From JBAYFX01 sp041666965 (lineage in GTDB: Bacteria; Patescibacteriota; Microgenomatia; UBA12405), in the NCBI GenBank assembly GCA_041666965.1, contig JBAYFX010000002.1, forward strand, positions 8,728-72,727: a DNA stretch of 64,000 nucleotides, written 5' to 3'. Positions 58,230 through 64,000 of the stretch are shown piece by piece; the first letter of the stretch is position 1; the number at the start of each line of letters is the position of its first letter. The position numbers were made by a program, and so were the translations under genes. The notes beneath the pieces are model-generated. The model ran no database searches and was not told where the DNA came from. It was given only the letters and a program-made list of their open reading frames with translations.

Positions 58230-59296
58230 TGACCCATTACCTCCAACTGTCTGGCTAATCCCTGATCATCAAGTAATTTTGCCAATCCCCGAATTACGGC
58301 CCGATCCGGTTCTGCCACCTTAAGGCAACTTATTTTTAACTCTGATTCAATTTGTTCTCTTAAGCCATATTGCAAACTGGCTCCACCTACTAAAACAATT
58401 CCCCGCCTAGTAACTTGAGCCATTATTTCCGGAGGTGCCTGATCCGCCAATGACTTAATGTTCTTAGTGATTTTTGTCAATTCTAAGGCTAGGGCTTCCC
58501 CAATTTCCCCCCGGTCCACTTTAATACTCACCGGTAATCCTGATTCCAAACTCCTCCCCCGTACCACTGTTTTTTCCCCCGCTTCAATTTTTCCCAGCTC
58601 CTCTCTCGCCCGCCGAGCCGTTACTAGACCAATCAATATCCCATATTTAATTTTAATAAAATTTATTATTGCCTGGTCCATAGTATCCCCACCTACATTT
58701 AGTTTTTTTGACAACACAATTCCCCCCCCCGATACCAAGCTCATTTCAGTTTTCCCCGCACCTACGTCTACTACCAACCCCTCAATATTATTTTTAATAC
58801 TGCTTACGCCTAAAAGCGCCGCCGCCGCTTGGTTAATAAAAGTCAACTTCCCACCACCCGATGCCTCAAACACTCCCTTTATTGCCCGCCTCTGAACATT
58901 CGACATTTCATAAGACACACCTACCACTCCCCGGGTCTTCAAAATTGCCGGATACCGGGTAGGAACACTTCCTAGTTTCTTAAAAAACCAGGAAACCAGC
59001 ATTGTTAAGCCGCTTAAGTCCTGAATTTCTCCGCCCATCATCGGCCACACTACTTCCACTTTCTTAGGCTCTTTCTCCTGCATTATTGCTGCCTTGTCCC
59101 CATAAGCTACTACCACTGCCCTTTTCTGCCACCGCTTTTTTTTAATTCGAGCTAAAGCACTGGCTTCTTCCACCACAATTCCCCTCTCAGCCAAGTAAAT
59201 CAATGACACCTTAGATCCCAAGTCCAGTGCCAACCTCATTCGGAAACGATCAACCGTTTCCATCCATTTTTCTTTAACTTGACTTATGCCTACCAT
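58226..59296 (-). CDS. mreB: rod-shape-determining actin homolog MreB
   Basis: Actin-like ATPase that guides cell-wall synthesis. RLALDLGSKVSLIYLAERGIVVEEASALA is the phosphate-1 and following strand. GLVVDVGAGKTEMSLVSGGGIVLSKKLNVGGDTMDQAIINFIKIKYGILIG is the phosphate-2 region and is closely MreB-like. IVLVGGASLQYGLREQI is the adenosine motif. Its 356 residues are typical; about 15 extra N-terminal residues precede the core. FtsA is less likely. It heads the mreB-mrdA-dprA operon; mreC and mreD are absent. Confidence 0.9.
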   Translation of the reverse strand: MVGISQVKEKWMETVDRFRMRLALDLGSKVSLIYLAERGIVVEEASALARIKKKRWQKRAVVVAYGDKAAIMQEKEPKKVEVVWPMMGGEIQDLSGLTMLVSWFFKKLGSVPTRYPAILKTRGVVGVSYEMSNVQRRAIKGVFEASGGGKLTFINQAAAALLGVSSIKNNIEGLVVDVGAGKTEMSLVSGGGIVLSKKLNVGGDTMDQAIINFIKIKYGILIGLVTARRAREELGKIEAGEKTVVRGRSLESGLPVSIKVDRGEIGEALALELTKITKNIKSLADQAPPEIMAQVTRRGIVLVGGASLQYGLREQIESELKISCLKVAEPDRAVIRGLAKLLDDQGLARQLEVMGQ

Positions 59297-59328
59297 GTCT
59301 TATTCTAAAACACATTAGCCCACTCTCC

Positions 59329-59334
59329 TATAAT
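59329..59334 (+). promoter_or_regulatory. -10 box of the O-antigen-ligase-like gene
   Basis: TATAAT six bases before the ATG at 59341. Confidence 0.55.
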
Positions 59335-59340
59335 TACCTT

Positions 59341-61260
59341 ATGACCAAATTATATTATCTTTTGTTTCTAGTTACTCCGCTTTTGTTTTTTACCCTAAAC
59401 TCTGAGGTTTTCGAAGTTCCCAAAATGTATTTTGTTTACCTACTGACCCTTCTAATCCTTGCCCGCCATCTTTGGGGTTATCTTAAAGGAAGGCATCCTC
59501 TTTATCTGCCTCACCCCCTTAATCTCCCTCTATCCCTATTTTTTCTAAGTCAACTTATATCTACCCTAATTTCCACTAATCCTACCCTTTCCTGGTTTGG
59601 TTACTATTCCCGATTAAACGGCGGTCTGCTGTCCACCCTCGCTTACCTATTGTTATTTATCATCGCCGTCGTTCATTTCACCCCTTCCTCATTTTTCCAT
59701 CTCTTGCACCGCTCTACCCTACTCGCCTCACTTCCGATTGTCACCTATGCTCAGGCTCAACATTTTGGTATCGACTCAAATTACTGGGTCCAGGACGTCA
59801 AGGCTCGGGTCTTCTCAACTTTTGGTCAACCCAACTGGTTGGCTACATATCTCGGTGTAGTTCTGGCCTTCTCTTTAAGTCAAATCAACTTACCGGACAA
59901 TACTTTTATTCGCCGTCTTTCTTCACTCTATCCAATCCTAATCATTATTGCCATTATTTTCACCCAATCAAAAACTGGTTTAACCGCCACTGCTTTAGTA
60001 ATCGGTTTAACCTTTATATTACAAATCGGTAAAACTAAACTATGGCAACTTCTAAGCTACCCGTTTCTATTCTTTTTCCTTCTCTTAATTACTCCCAATT
60101 TTATTACCCAAAAGCTTTTTCCCGCTTCCCCCGCTGCCGGTACTCAAGTTCCTCCAACTCAGAATGTCACTTCAAGTGGCGACATTCGCCTTATTGTTTG
60201 GCAAGGTGCACTTTCTCTTTGGCGCCAATACCCTCTTTTTGGTACTGGTCCGGAAACTTTTGCTGATACTTATTATTGGGTTCGCCCCATCTCCCACAAC
60301 CTTACCTCTGAATGGGACTTTCTTTACAACAAAGCCCATAATGAATATTTAAATTACGCCGCCACTACCGGTACTTTTGGTATTTTGGCCTATTTGTCGG
60401 TTTTACTGTTCACCCTTATTTTAATCATCCGCTCCCAACAGTACACCCTGCTAACTGCCTACCTCTGTCTTTTAGTCAATCACGCCACTGGCTTTTCCAT
60501 CGTCATTAGTGCTCTCTATTTATTTCTCATTCCCGCCGCCATTTCCTGGCCCAAACCAGCCCCCACTCCACTCTCCAAACCAAATCATTTAGTCTACCTA
60601 CCCCTGTTTCTGGTCATTGTCTTTTTACTACCCAAAGTTGTGCTTTTTTACCTCTCAGATCTCTACTATGCTCAAGCTTTAAAGCAATCAAGCGCCGGTC
60701 AATACCCAAGTGCCCTCACCCAAATCGAGCTGGCTACGTCCCTTCGGCCAAATTTCCCTGAATACCTCATTAATCTTTCGGTCATTTCCGCCCAAAATGC
60801 CCTGTCTACCACCGACGCCGCACTTCAAAATAAATACTACCAAGCCGCCATTTCAGCCTCTGATAAGGCGCTAGTTTTGTCTCCCAGCAGCATTAATTAC
60901 TGGAAATTATCTGCTCAAACCAGCTATTATCTTAAAGATTTTAATCAAAACTTGCTCAAACAAGCCACCACCCGGCTCATTAATGTGTCCAAGCTAGCCC
61001 CCACCGACGCCCGTTTATTCTTTTTAATTGGCGAGTTCCAGCTAGAACTTAAGGATTATTCTGCCGCCCAAAAGAGTTACCAGACAGCACTCAACCTCAA
61101 ATCCAACTACGACCATGCTTCCTTTCGTCTAGCTCAAATTTATTTCTTAAATAAAAAATTCCCCCAGGCTAAAAATATGTTGGAGTTAACCCTACGTTTG
61201 GCTCCATCCAATATAGACGCCAGAGATTTATTAAATAAAATACCCGCCAATACTAACTAA
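59341..61260 (+). CDS. O-antigen ligase-like membrane protein with TPR tail
   Basis: A 639-residue protein. About eleven to twelve membrane spans cover residues 1-430. The Wzy/WaaL-like loop contains FGQPNWLATYLGVVLAFS and, later, LFGTGPETFADTYY...AHNEYLNYAATTG, the family's H-N-x-x-L-x-x-x-x-x-x-G motif. The C-terminal 170 residues are TPR repeats (DLYYAQALKQSSAGQYPSALTQIELAT, LFFLIGEFQLELKDYSAAQKSYQTAL). It may polymerise or attach glycans to the surface. Its stop overlaps the def stop by four bases. Confidence 0.82.
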   Translation: MTKLYYLLFLVTPLLFFTLNSEVFEVPKMYFVYLLTLLILARHLWGYLKGRHPLYLPHPLNLPLSLFFLSQLISTLISTNPTLSWFGYYSRLNGGLLSTLAYLLLFIIAVVHFTPSSFFHLLHRSTLLASLPIVTYAQAQHFGIDSNYWVQDVKARVFSTFGQPNWLATYLGVVLAFSLSQINLPDNTFIRRLSSLYPILIIIAIIFTQSKTGLTATALVIGLTFILQIGKTKLWQLLSYPFLFFFLLLITPNFITQKLFPASPAAGTQVPPTQNVTSSGDIRLIVWQGALSLWRQYPLFGTGPETFADTYYWVRPISHNLTSEWDFLYNKAHNEYLNYAATTGTFGILAYLSVLLFTLILIIRSQQYTLLTAYLCLLVNHATGFSIVISALYLFLIPAAISWPKPAPTPLSKPNHLVYLPLFLVIVFLLPKVVLFYLSDLYYAQALKQSSAGQYPSALTQIELATSLRPNFPEYLINLSVISAQNALSTTDAALQNKYYQAAISASDKALVLSPSSINYWKLSAQTSYYLKDFNQNLLKQATTRLINVSKLAPTDARLFFLIGEFQLELKDYSAAQKSYQTALNLKSNYDHASFRLAQIYFLNKKFPQAKNMLELTLRLAPSNIDARDLLNKIPANTN

Positions 61261-61826
61261 AGCTTCCCTTCAATTACTTTTTTTACGTCCCACACCTCTT
61301 TTTTCTCCCCCCTCCACCTATAGAATTTTCCTCCCTCCAAGTCAATCCAGTCCACAAATAATATTCCGTCCAAGTGATCTGACTCATGTTGCCAAACAAT
61401 TGCCTCAAATCCACCCAAAGCTTTCTTCTTTGTCACCAATTTTTTGTTAATTAGCTCTTGCCACTTAACGTCTATTTTCAAATACCGCCGCACAGTCCCG
61501 TAATAATCGGGAAAAGACAAACATCCTTCCAAAAAGTCTTCGGATGTTTTGTCATCCTTTACAATTACAGGGTATGCTTTTTCCCCATATGTTTTGGTTA
61601 TTTCCGGGTTAATAAATACTTTTACTTTTTTTGTTACCGGATCTTTAATTCCAAAGAATCTCCCCTCAATTCCTAATTGGGTCGCCGCCAACCCGGCACC
61701 GTTTTCCGCCCCCACCAACTCTTTTTTTAATTCATCAATCTCCCTAATCAATTTGGCTTGAACCTTTTCAATCGGTTTTGTCTTTATCCTTAAAACATCA
61801 TTAGGATAGGTTACAATTTTGGTCAC
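61257..61826 (-). CDS. def: peptide deformylase
   Basis: Removes the formyl group from nascent proteins. Its three motifs are GAGLAATQ (43-50), EGCLS with metal-ligand Cys (C102) and WQHESDHLDG with H147, E148 and H151. The length of 189 residues is normal. It starts with GTG; TGA-TAAAAT lies six bases upstream, so the mRNA is likely leaderless even with a GTG start. fmt, its partner enzyme, is divergent and 85 bases away. Confidence 0.95.
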   Translation of the reverse strand: MTKIVTYPNDVLRIKTKPIEKVQAKLIREIDELKKELVGAENGAGLAATQLGIEGRFFGIKDPVTKKVKVFINPEITKTYGEKAYPVIVKDDKTSEDFLEGCLSFPDYYGTVRRYLKIDVKWQELINKKLVTKKKALGGFEAIVWQHESDHLDGILFVDWIDLEGGKFYRWRGEKKEVWDVKKVIEGKL

Positions 61827-61831
61827 GTTCT

Positions 61832-61840
61832 ATTTTATCA
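61832..61840 (-). promoter_or_regulatory. extended -10 of def
   Basis: TGA-TAAAAT on the minus strand, ending five bases before the GTG start of def. Confidence 0.45.
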
Positions 61841-61900
61841 AACTGTTCCCTTTGTCTGCCGTTTACCCACTTTCAACTTTATGAACTTTATGAACTTAAG

Positions 61901-61906
61901 TATAAT
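61901..61906 (+). promoter_or_regulatory. -10 box of fmt
   Basis: TATAAT five bases before the ATG at 61912. Confidence 0.5.
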
Positions 61907-61911
61907 GGGCT

Positions 61912-62814
61912 ATGTTTAGACTAATCTTTTTTGGCTCTTTTGGTCAATACTCCCAACTCACTCTGGAAAAACTTCTTACCCACCCCGAAATTAATGTGGT
62001 CACAGTCGTCACCTCCCCTCCCCGGCCCGGTAACCGCGGTCAAATTACTAAAAATCCGGTTGAAGTTTTCGCCCAATCCCAAAGTATTCCCGTCCTGACT
62101 CCGTCTACGCTCAAAGACAATCTTCCTCCACTTCCCCCAGCCGATTTCATTTTAGTGGCTGGCTATGGGTTATTAATCCCCGCGTCTTGGTTATCTCACC
62201 CCCGTTACCTGGCTTTAAATGCCCACCCGTCCCTTTTGCCGCTTTATCCCGGACGTTTCCCTGTTGAATGGGCCCTGCTAACCGGGCAAAAAGAAGTTGG
62301 CTTGAGCATAATTTCCATGAACTCCGGCTTTGACTCAGGCGCCCTTGTTTATCAAAAATCACTCGAGGTCTCTCCATCCGATACCCGCCACACCCTTTAT
62401 TTGGAACTTTATGCTCAAACTGGCTTAATTGCACCCGATTTGTTTACCCAACTGAGTAATTCCCTGTTAACACCCTGGTCTCAGCCCAACCTACCCACCT
62501 TCTATGCCCGAGGTCTTACCCGTGATGACGGATTTATTCCTTTTGATATTTTTCTTAGCTTTGCCAACACTAACCCGATTCCTTCCACCCCCTGGCCTCT
62601 GCTTGAAGAAATTAACCTCCATCTTCCCTCCCCCATCAATCCCCACACCTTAATTAGTCGCATGCAGCTAGCCCTCCAACCCTGGCCAGGTTTATGGACC
62701 AAAACACCTACCGGCATCCGGCTTAAGATCACCCAACTTTCGCCCCTTATGGTTCAGCCTGAAAGCAAGCTTCCTACCCCCTGGACACACATAAAAAATC
62801 TCCATACTAATTAG
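61912..62814 (+). CDS. fmt: methionyl-tRNA formyltransferase
   Basis: Formylates initiator Met-tRNA with 10-formyl-THF. FRLIFFGSFGQYSQLTLEKLL opens the Rossmann domain. NAHPSLLPLYPGRFPVEWALL has the catalytic Asn and His (family NxHxSLLP...GxxP), and IISMNSGFDSGALV has the catalytic Asp. The C-terminal domain is short but recognisable (GLTRDDGFIPF). Its 300 residues are typical. Paired with the divergent def gene. Confidence 0.92.
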   Translation: MFRLIFFGSFGQYSQLTLEKLLTHPEINVVTVVTSPPRPGNRGQITKNPVEVFAQSQSIPVLTPSTLKDNLPPLPPADFILVAGYGLLIPASWLSHPRYLALNAHPSLLPLYPGRFPVEWALLTGQKEVGLSIISMNSGFDSGALVYQKSLEVSPSDTRHTLYLELYAQTGLIAPDLFTQLSNSLLTPWSQPNLPTFYARGLTRDDGFIPFDIFLSFANTNPIPSTPWPLLEEINLHLPSPINPHTLISRMQLALQPWPGLWTKTPTGIRLKITQLSPLMVQPESKLPTPWTHIKNLHTN

Positions 62815-62891
62815 CTTTATATTCCGCATATATTCCGTATCTTCAGGAACATTTATTTTTGACTTTTAATCAAAAATTTTCAAAATTAAAT

Positions 62892-62900
62892 AAAGGAGGT
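62892..62900 (+). promoter_or_regulatory. perfect Shine-Dalgarno site
   Basis: AAAGGAGGT, eight bases before the ATG at 62909. It is the strongest ribosome-binding site seen here and supports the tiny gene downstream. Confidence 0.75.
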
Positions 62901-62908
62901 ACACAAAT

Positions 62909-63001
62909 ATGCCAGTCAAAAAAAAACCAGCCAAAAAAACAGTCAAAAAAGTGGTTAAAAAAACAGTTAAAAAAACTGTAAAGAAAGCTAAAAAGAAATA
63001 A
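62909..63001 (+). CDS. 30-residue Lys-rich protein
   Basis: Starts MPVKKKPAKKTVKK; apart from Lys it has mainly Val, Thr, Ala and Pro, in a TVKK/VVKK repeat. This is like the tails of histone H1 or Hc1 and would bind DNA or RNA by charge. A perfect Shine-Dalgarno site lies upstream and a strong terminator follows 19 bases after the stop, so it is a single-gene unit, probably well expressed. Confidence 0.7.
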   Translation: MPVKKKPAKKTVKKVVKKTVKKTVKKAKKK

Positions 63002-63020
63002 GTCTAGTTTCTTTCAAAAA

Positions 63021-63044
63021 ACGGCACTCCGGTGCCGTTTTTTT
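63021..63044 (+). terminator. intrinsic terminator
   Basis: ACGGCAC and GTGCCGT form a seven-pair stem around TCCG, followed by a T tract. A run of A precedes it, so it may work in both directions, also ending rpmB transcripts. Confidence 0.88.
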
Positions 63045-63054
63045 GTGTCCAATC

Positions 63055-63249
63055 TTATGCTGAGGCAATTTCCATCTTCAGCCTCTTTATACACTTAGTA
63101 CAAAAATCACCTTTTATGGAACCTTGGGTGGTTTTTATGCTGATTTTTTGAATATTAGCCTTGTAAGTTCGAGGTGTCCTGTTTTGAGCATGCGATCTGT
63201 TACGGCTAATCACCGTTCCTTTACCGCAAAATGAGCAATTTCGTGTCAT
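63055..63249 (-). CDS. rpmB: 50S ribosomal protein L28
   Basis: bL28, 64 residues: MTRNCSFCGKGTVISRNRSHAQNRTPRTYKANIQ, with SFCGKG and RSHA.NRT.R characteristic, then CTKCIKRLK near the end, giving two CxxC-like pairs (zinc type). I use the ATG at 63249; readings further upstream would enter the divergent protease gene. A TATAGT box nine bases upstream indicates a leaderless mRNA. Confidence 0.93.
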   Translation of the reverse strand: MTRNCSFCGKGTVISRNRSHAQNRTPRTYKANIQKISIKTTQGSIKGDFCTKCIKRLKMEIASA

Positions 63250-63253
63250 GGCG

Positions 63254-63262
63254 TATACTATA
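63254..63262. promoter_or_regulatory. overlapping bidirectional -10 boxes
   Basis: TATACTATA reads TATACT on the plus strand (63254-63259) and TATAGT on the minus strand (63257-63262). One symmetric site could serve both rpmB and the M50 gene. Confidence 0.5.
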
Positions 63263-63286
63263 GCATTAGTCAGCCTTTTTTTAAAC

Positions 63287-63874
63287 ATGCTCCTTGGACT
63301 TCTAATCACCCTAACTTTTCTGATTATCGGAATCACTGTTCATGAATTTTCCCACGCCCTGGTAGCCGACCGCCTAGGTGACCCAACTCCGCGCTTTTCC
63401 GGTCGCCTTACCCTAAACCCCCTCTCGCACCTTGATCCACTGGGTTCAATCATGCTGGTTATTGCCGGATTTGGTTGGGGTAAACCTGTACCCATCGACA
63501 CCTACAACTTTTCTCACCCCCGTCGCGATGAAAATTTAGTCGCCATTGCCGGACCCTTAAGTAATTTACTTATTTTCTCAGTCCTGGGTTTACTTAACTT
63601 GGCTCTACCTCAATTTGGCCCCCTTTGGTTTACTGGCGCCCGTTTAAACCTATTTTTAGCCTTTTTTAACCTCCTTCCCCTCCCCGCCCTTGATGGTTCG
63701 CACATACTATTAAACCTATTACCTCCCGAATCCTCATTTGCCCTTAAAAACACCCTCAACCAATACGGATTTATTATCTTACTTCTGCTTTTTCTTCTCC
63801 CCTTTGGTTCATCTAATCTTATCTCTCTTCTAATCACTCCCCCCTCCAATTTTCTTCTAAGTTTGTTCTTCTAA
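63287..63874 (+). CDS. small M50 (site-2) metalloprotease
   Basis: Integral membrane protease. VHEFSHALVADRLGDPTPR is the HExxH motif with its usual follow-on. RLTLNPLSHLDPLGSIMLVIAGFGWGKPVP is the substrate-channel region. LLPLPALDGSHIL contributes the third metal ligand. There is no PDZ domain, unlike RseP at 37.3 kb. The ATG at 63287 gives 195 residues; an earlier ATG at 63248 overlaps the divergent rpmB start and is less likely. Substrates are unknown. Confidence 0.88.
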   Translation: MLLGLLITLTFLIIGITVHEFSHALVADRLGDPTPRFSGRLTLNPLSHLDPLGSIMLVIAGFGWGKPVPIDTYNFSHPRRDENLVAIAGPLSNLLIFSVLGLLNLALPQFGPLWFTGARLNLFLAFFNLLPLPALDGSHILLNLLPPESSFALKNTLNQYGFIILLLLFLLPFGSSNLISLLITPPSNFLLSLFF

Positions 63875-63882
63875 CTTTACTC

Positions 63883-63911
63883 TTGACTTTTTGTAATTAA
63901 ATAGTCATATT
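63883..63911 (+). promoter_or_regulatory. sigma-70-like promoter of the last gene
   Basis: TTGACT, 17-base spacer, CATATT. It ends nine bases before the ATG at 63921, which again would put the transcription start at or near the start codon. Confidence 0.45.
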
Positions 63912-63920
63912 TAATTTGAT

Positions 63921-64000
63921 ATGGAAAAAAATAACCCCCGCTTTTACTACGCACTAGGGGCTCTCTCCCTTTTTGCGCTTGCTCTCTTTCAGGGAGCTCA
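63921..64000 (+). CDS. start of a membrane or secreted protein (cut by window edge)
   Basis: Starts MEKNNPRFYYALGALSLFAL. The visible 26 residues form a short polar N-terminus followed by a hydrophobic helix, so a membrane anchor or signal peptide is likely. Nothing more can be said, because the window ends. Confidence 0.5.
   Translation, partial: MEKNNPRFYYALGALSLFALALFQGA

Overview
This window looks like part of the chromosome of a Candidate Phyla Radiation (Patescibacteria) bacterium, most likely a Microgenomates-type lineage. I infer this from family resemblance, not from a search. The genes are short and packed. Surface proteins carry Thr/Pro linkers of the TPTPT type. Translation and replication genes are present, but biosynthetic genes are almost absent. 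The rpsB-tsf-frr-rseP run lacks the pyrH, uppS, cdsA and dxr genes that usually interrupt it. Stops of all three kinds are used in ordinary ways, so the standard code fits.

Layout. 1-3.0 kb: 3' end of gyrA, a RdgB/HAM1-like NTPase and one Xer recombinase, then a 680-bp AT-rich gap with a dif-like site and direct repeats. 3.7-10.7 kb (minus strand): membrane protein, yebC, LytR_C-like protein, pseudouridine synthase, lspA, DksA-like protein, membrane protein, tRNA-Leu, two small Cys-containing paralogs, dnaB and a degenerate metallo-beta-lactamase-like protein. 10.7-17.6 kb (plus): secreted proteins, tRNA-His, a GNAT/M20 pair, hisS, rpmE and a short RF1. 17.6-28.4 kb (minus): htrA, ctpA, rpsR-ssb-rpsF, cysS, recR-ybaB-dnaX, a YbeY-like protein, yqeY and rpsU.

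28.4-37.3 kb is a cell-surface block: cohesin-like and dockerin-like proteins, one with an LPXTG-type anchor, two large Cys-rich proteins, and a GH39-like glycosidase on the other strand. 37.3-40.6 kb holds rseP, frr, tsf and rpsB, with two copies of a palindromic element flanking tsf. 40.7-48.9 kb is a block of unrecognised proteins, several of which share a previously unnamed domain of about 100 residues. Next to it, at 49.1-49.7 kb, lies a GC-rich, hairpin-rich element bounded by perfect 15-bp inverted repeats and encoding a 58-residue Cys-rich protein.

49.8-64 kb: small genes, a TraG/VirD4-like ATPase, three small plus-strand ORFs, topA, a mreB-mrdA-dprA operon (cell shape and DNA uptake), an O-antigen-ligase/TPR protein, def and fmt (protein N-terminus formylation and deformylation), a 30-residue Lys-rich protein, rpmB, a second M50 protease and the start of another gene.

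Two genome-wide signals stand out. The plus strand appears richer in C than G in both gene orientations, so the window seems to lie in one replication arm with the minus strand leading. And many first genes have an extended -10 (TGnTATAAT-like) only 5-11 bases before the start codon, which implies leaderless mRNAs; clear Shine-Dalgarno sites are seen at only a few genes.
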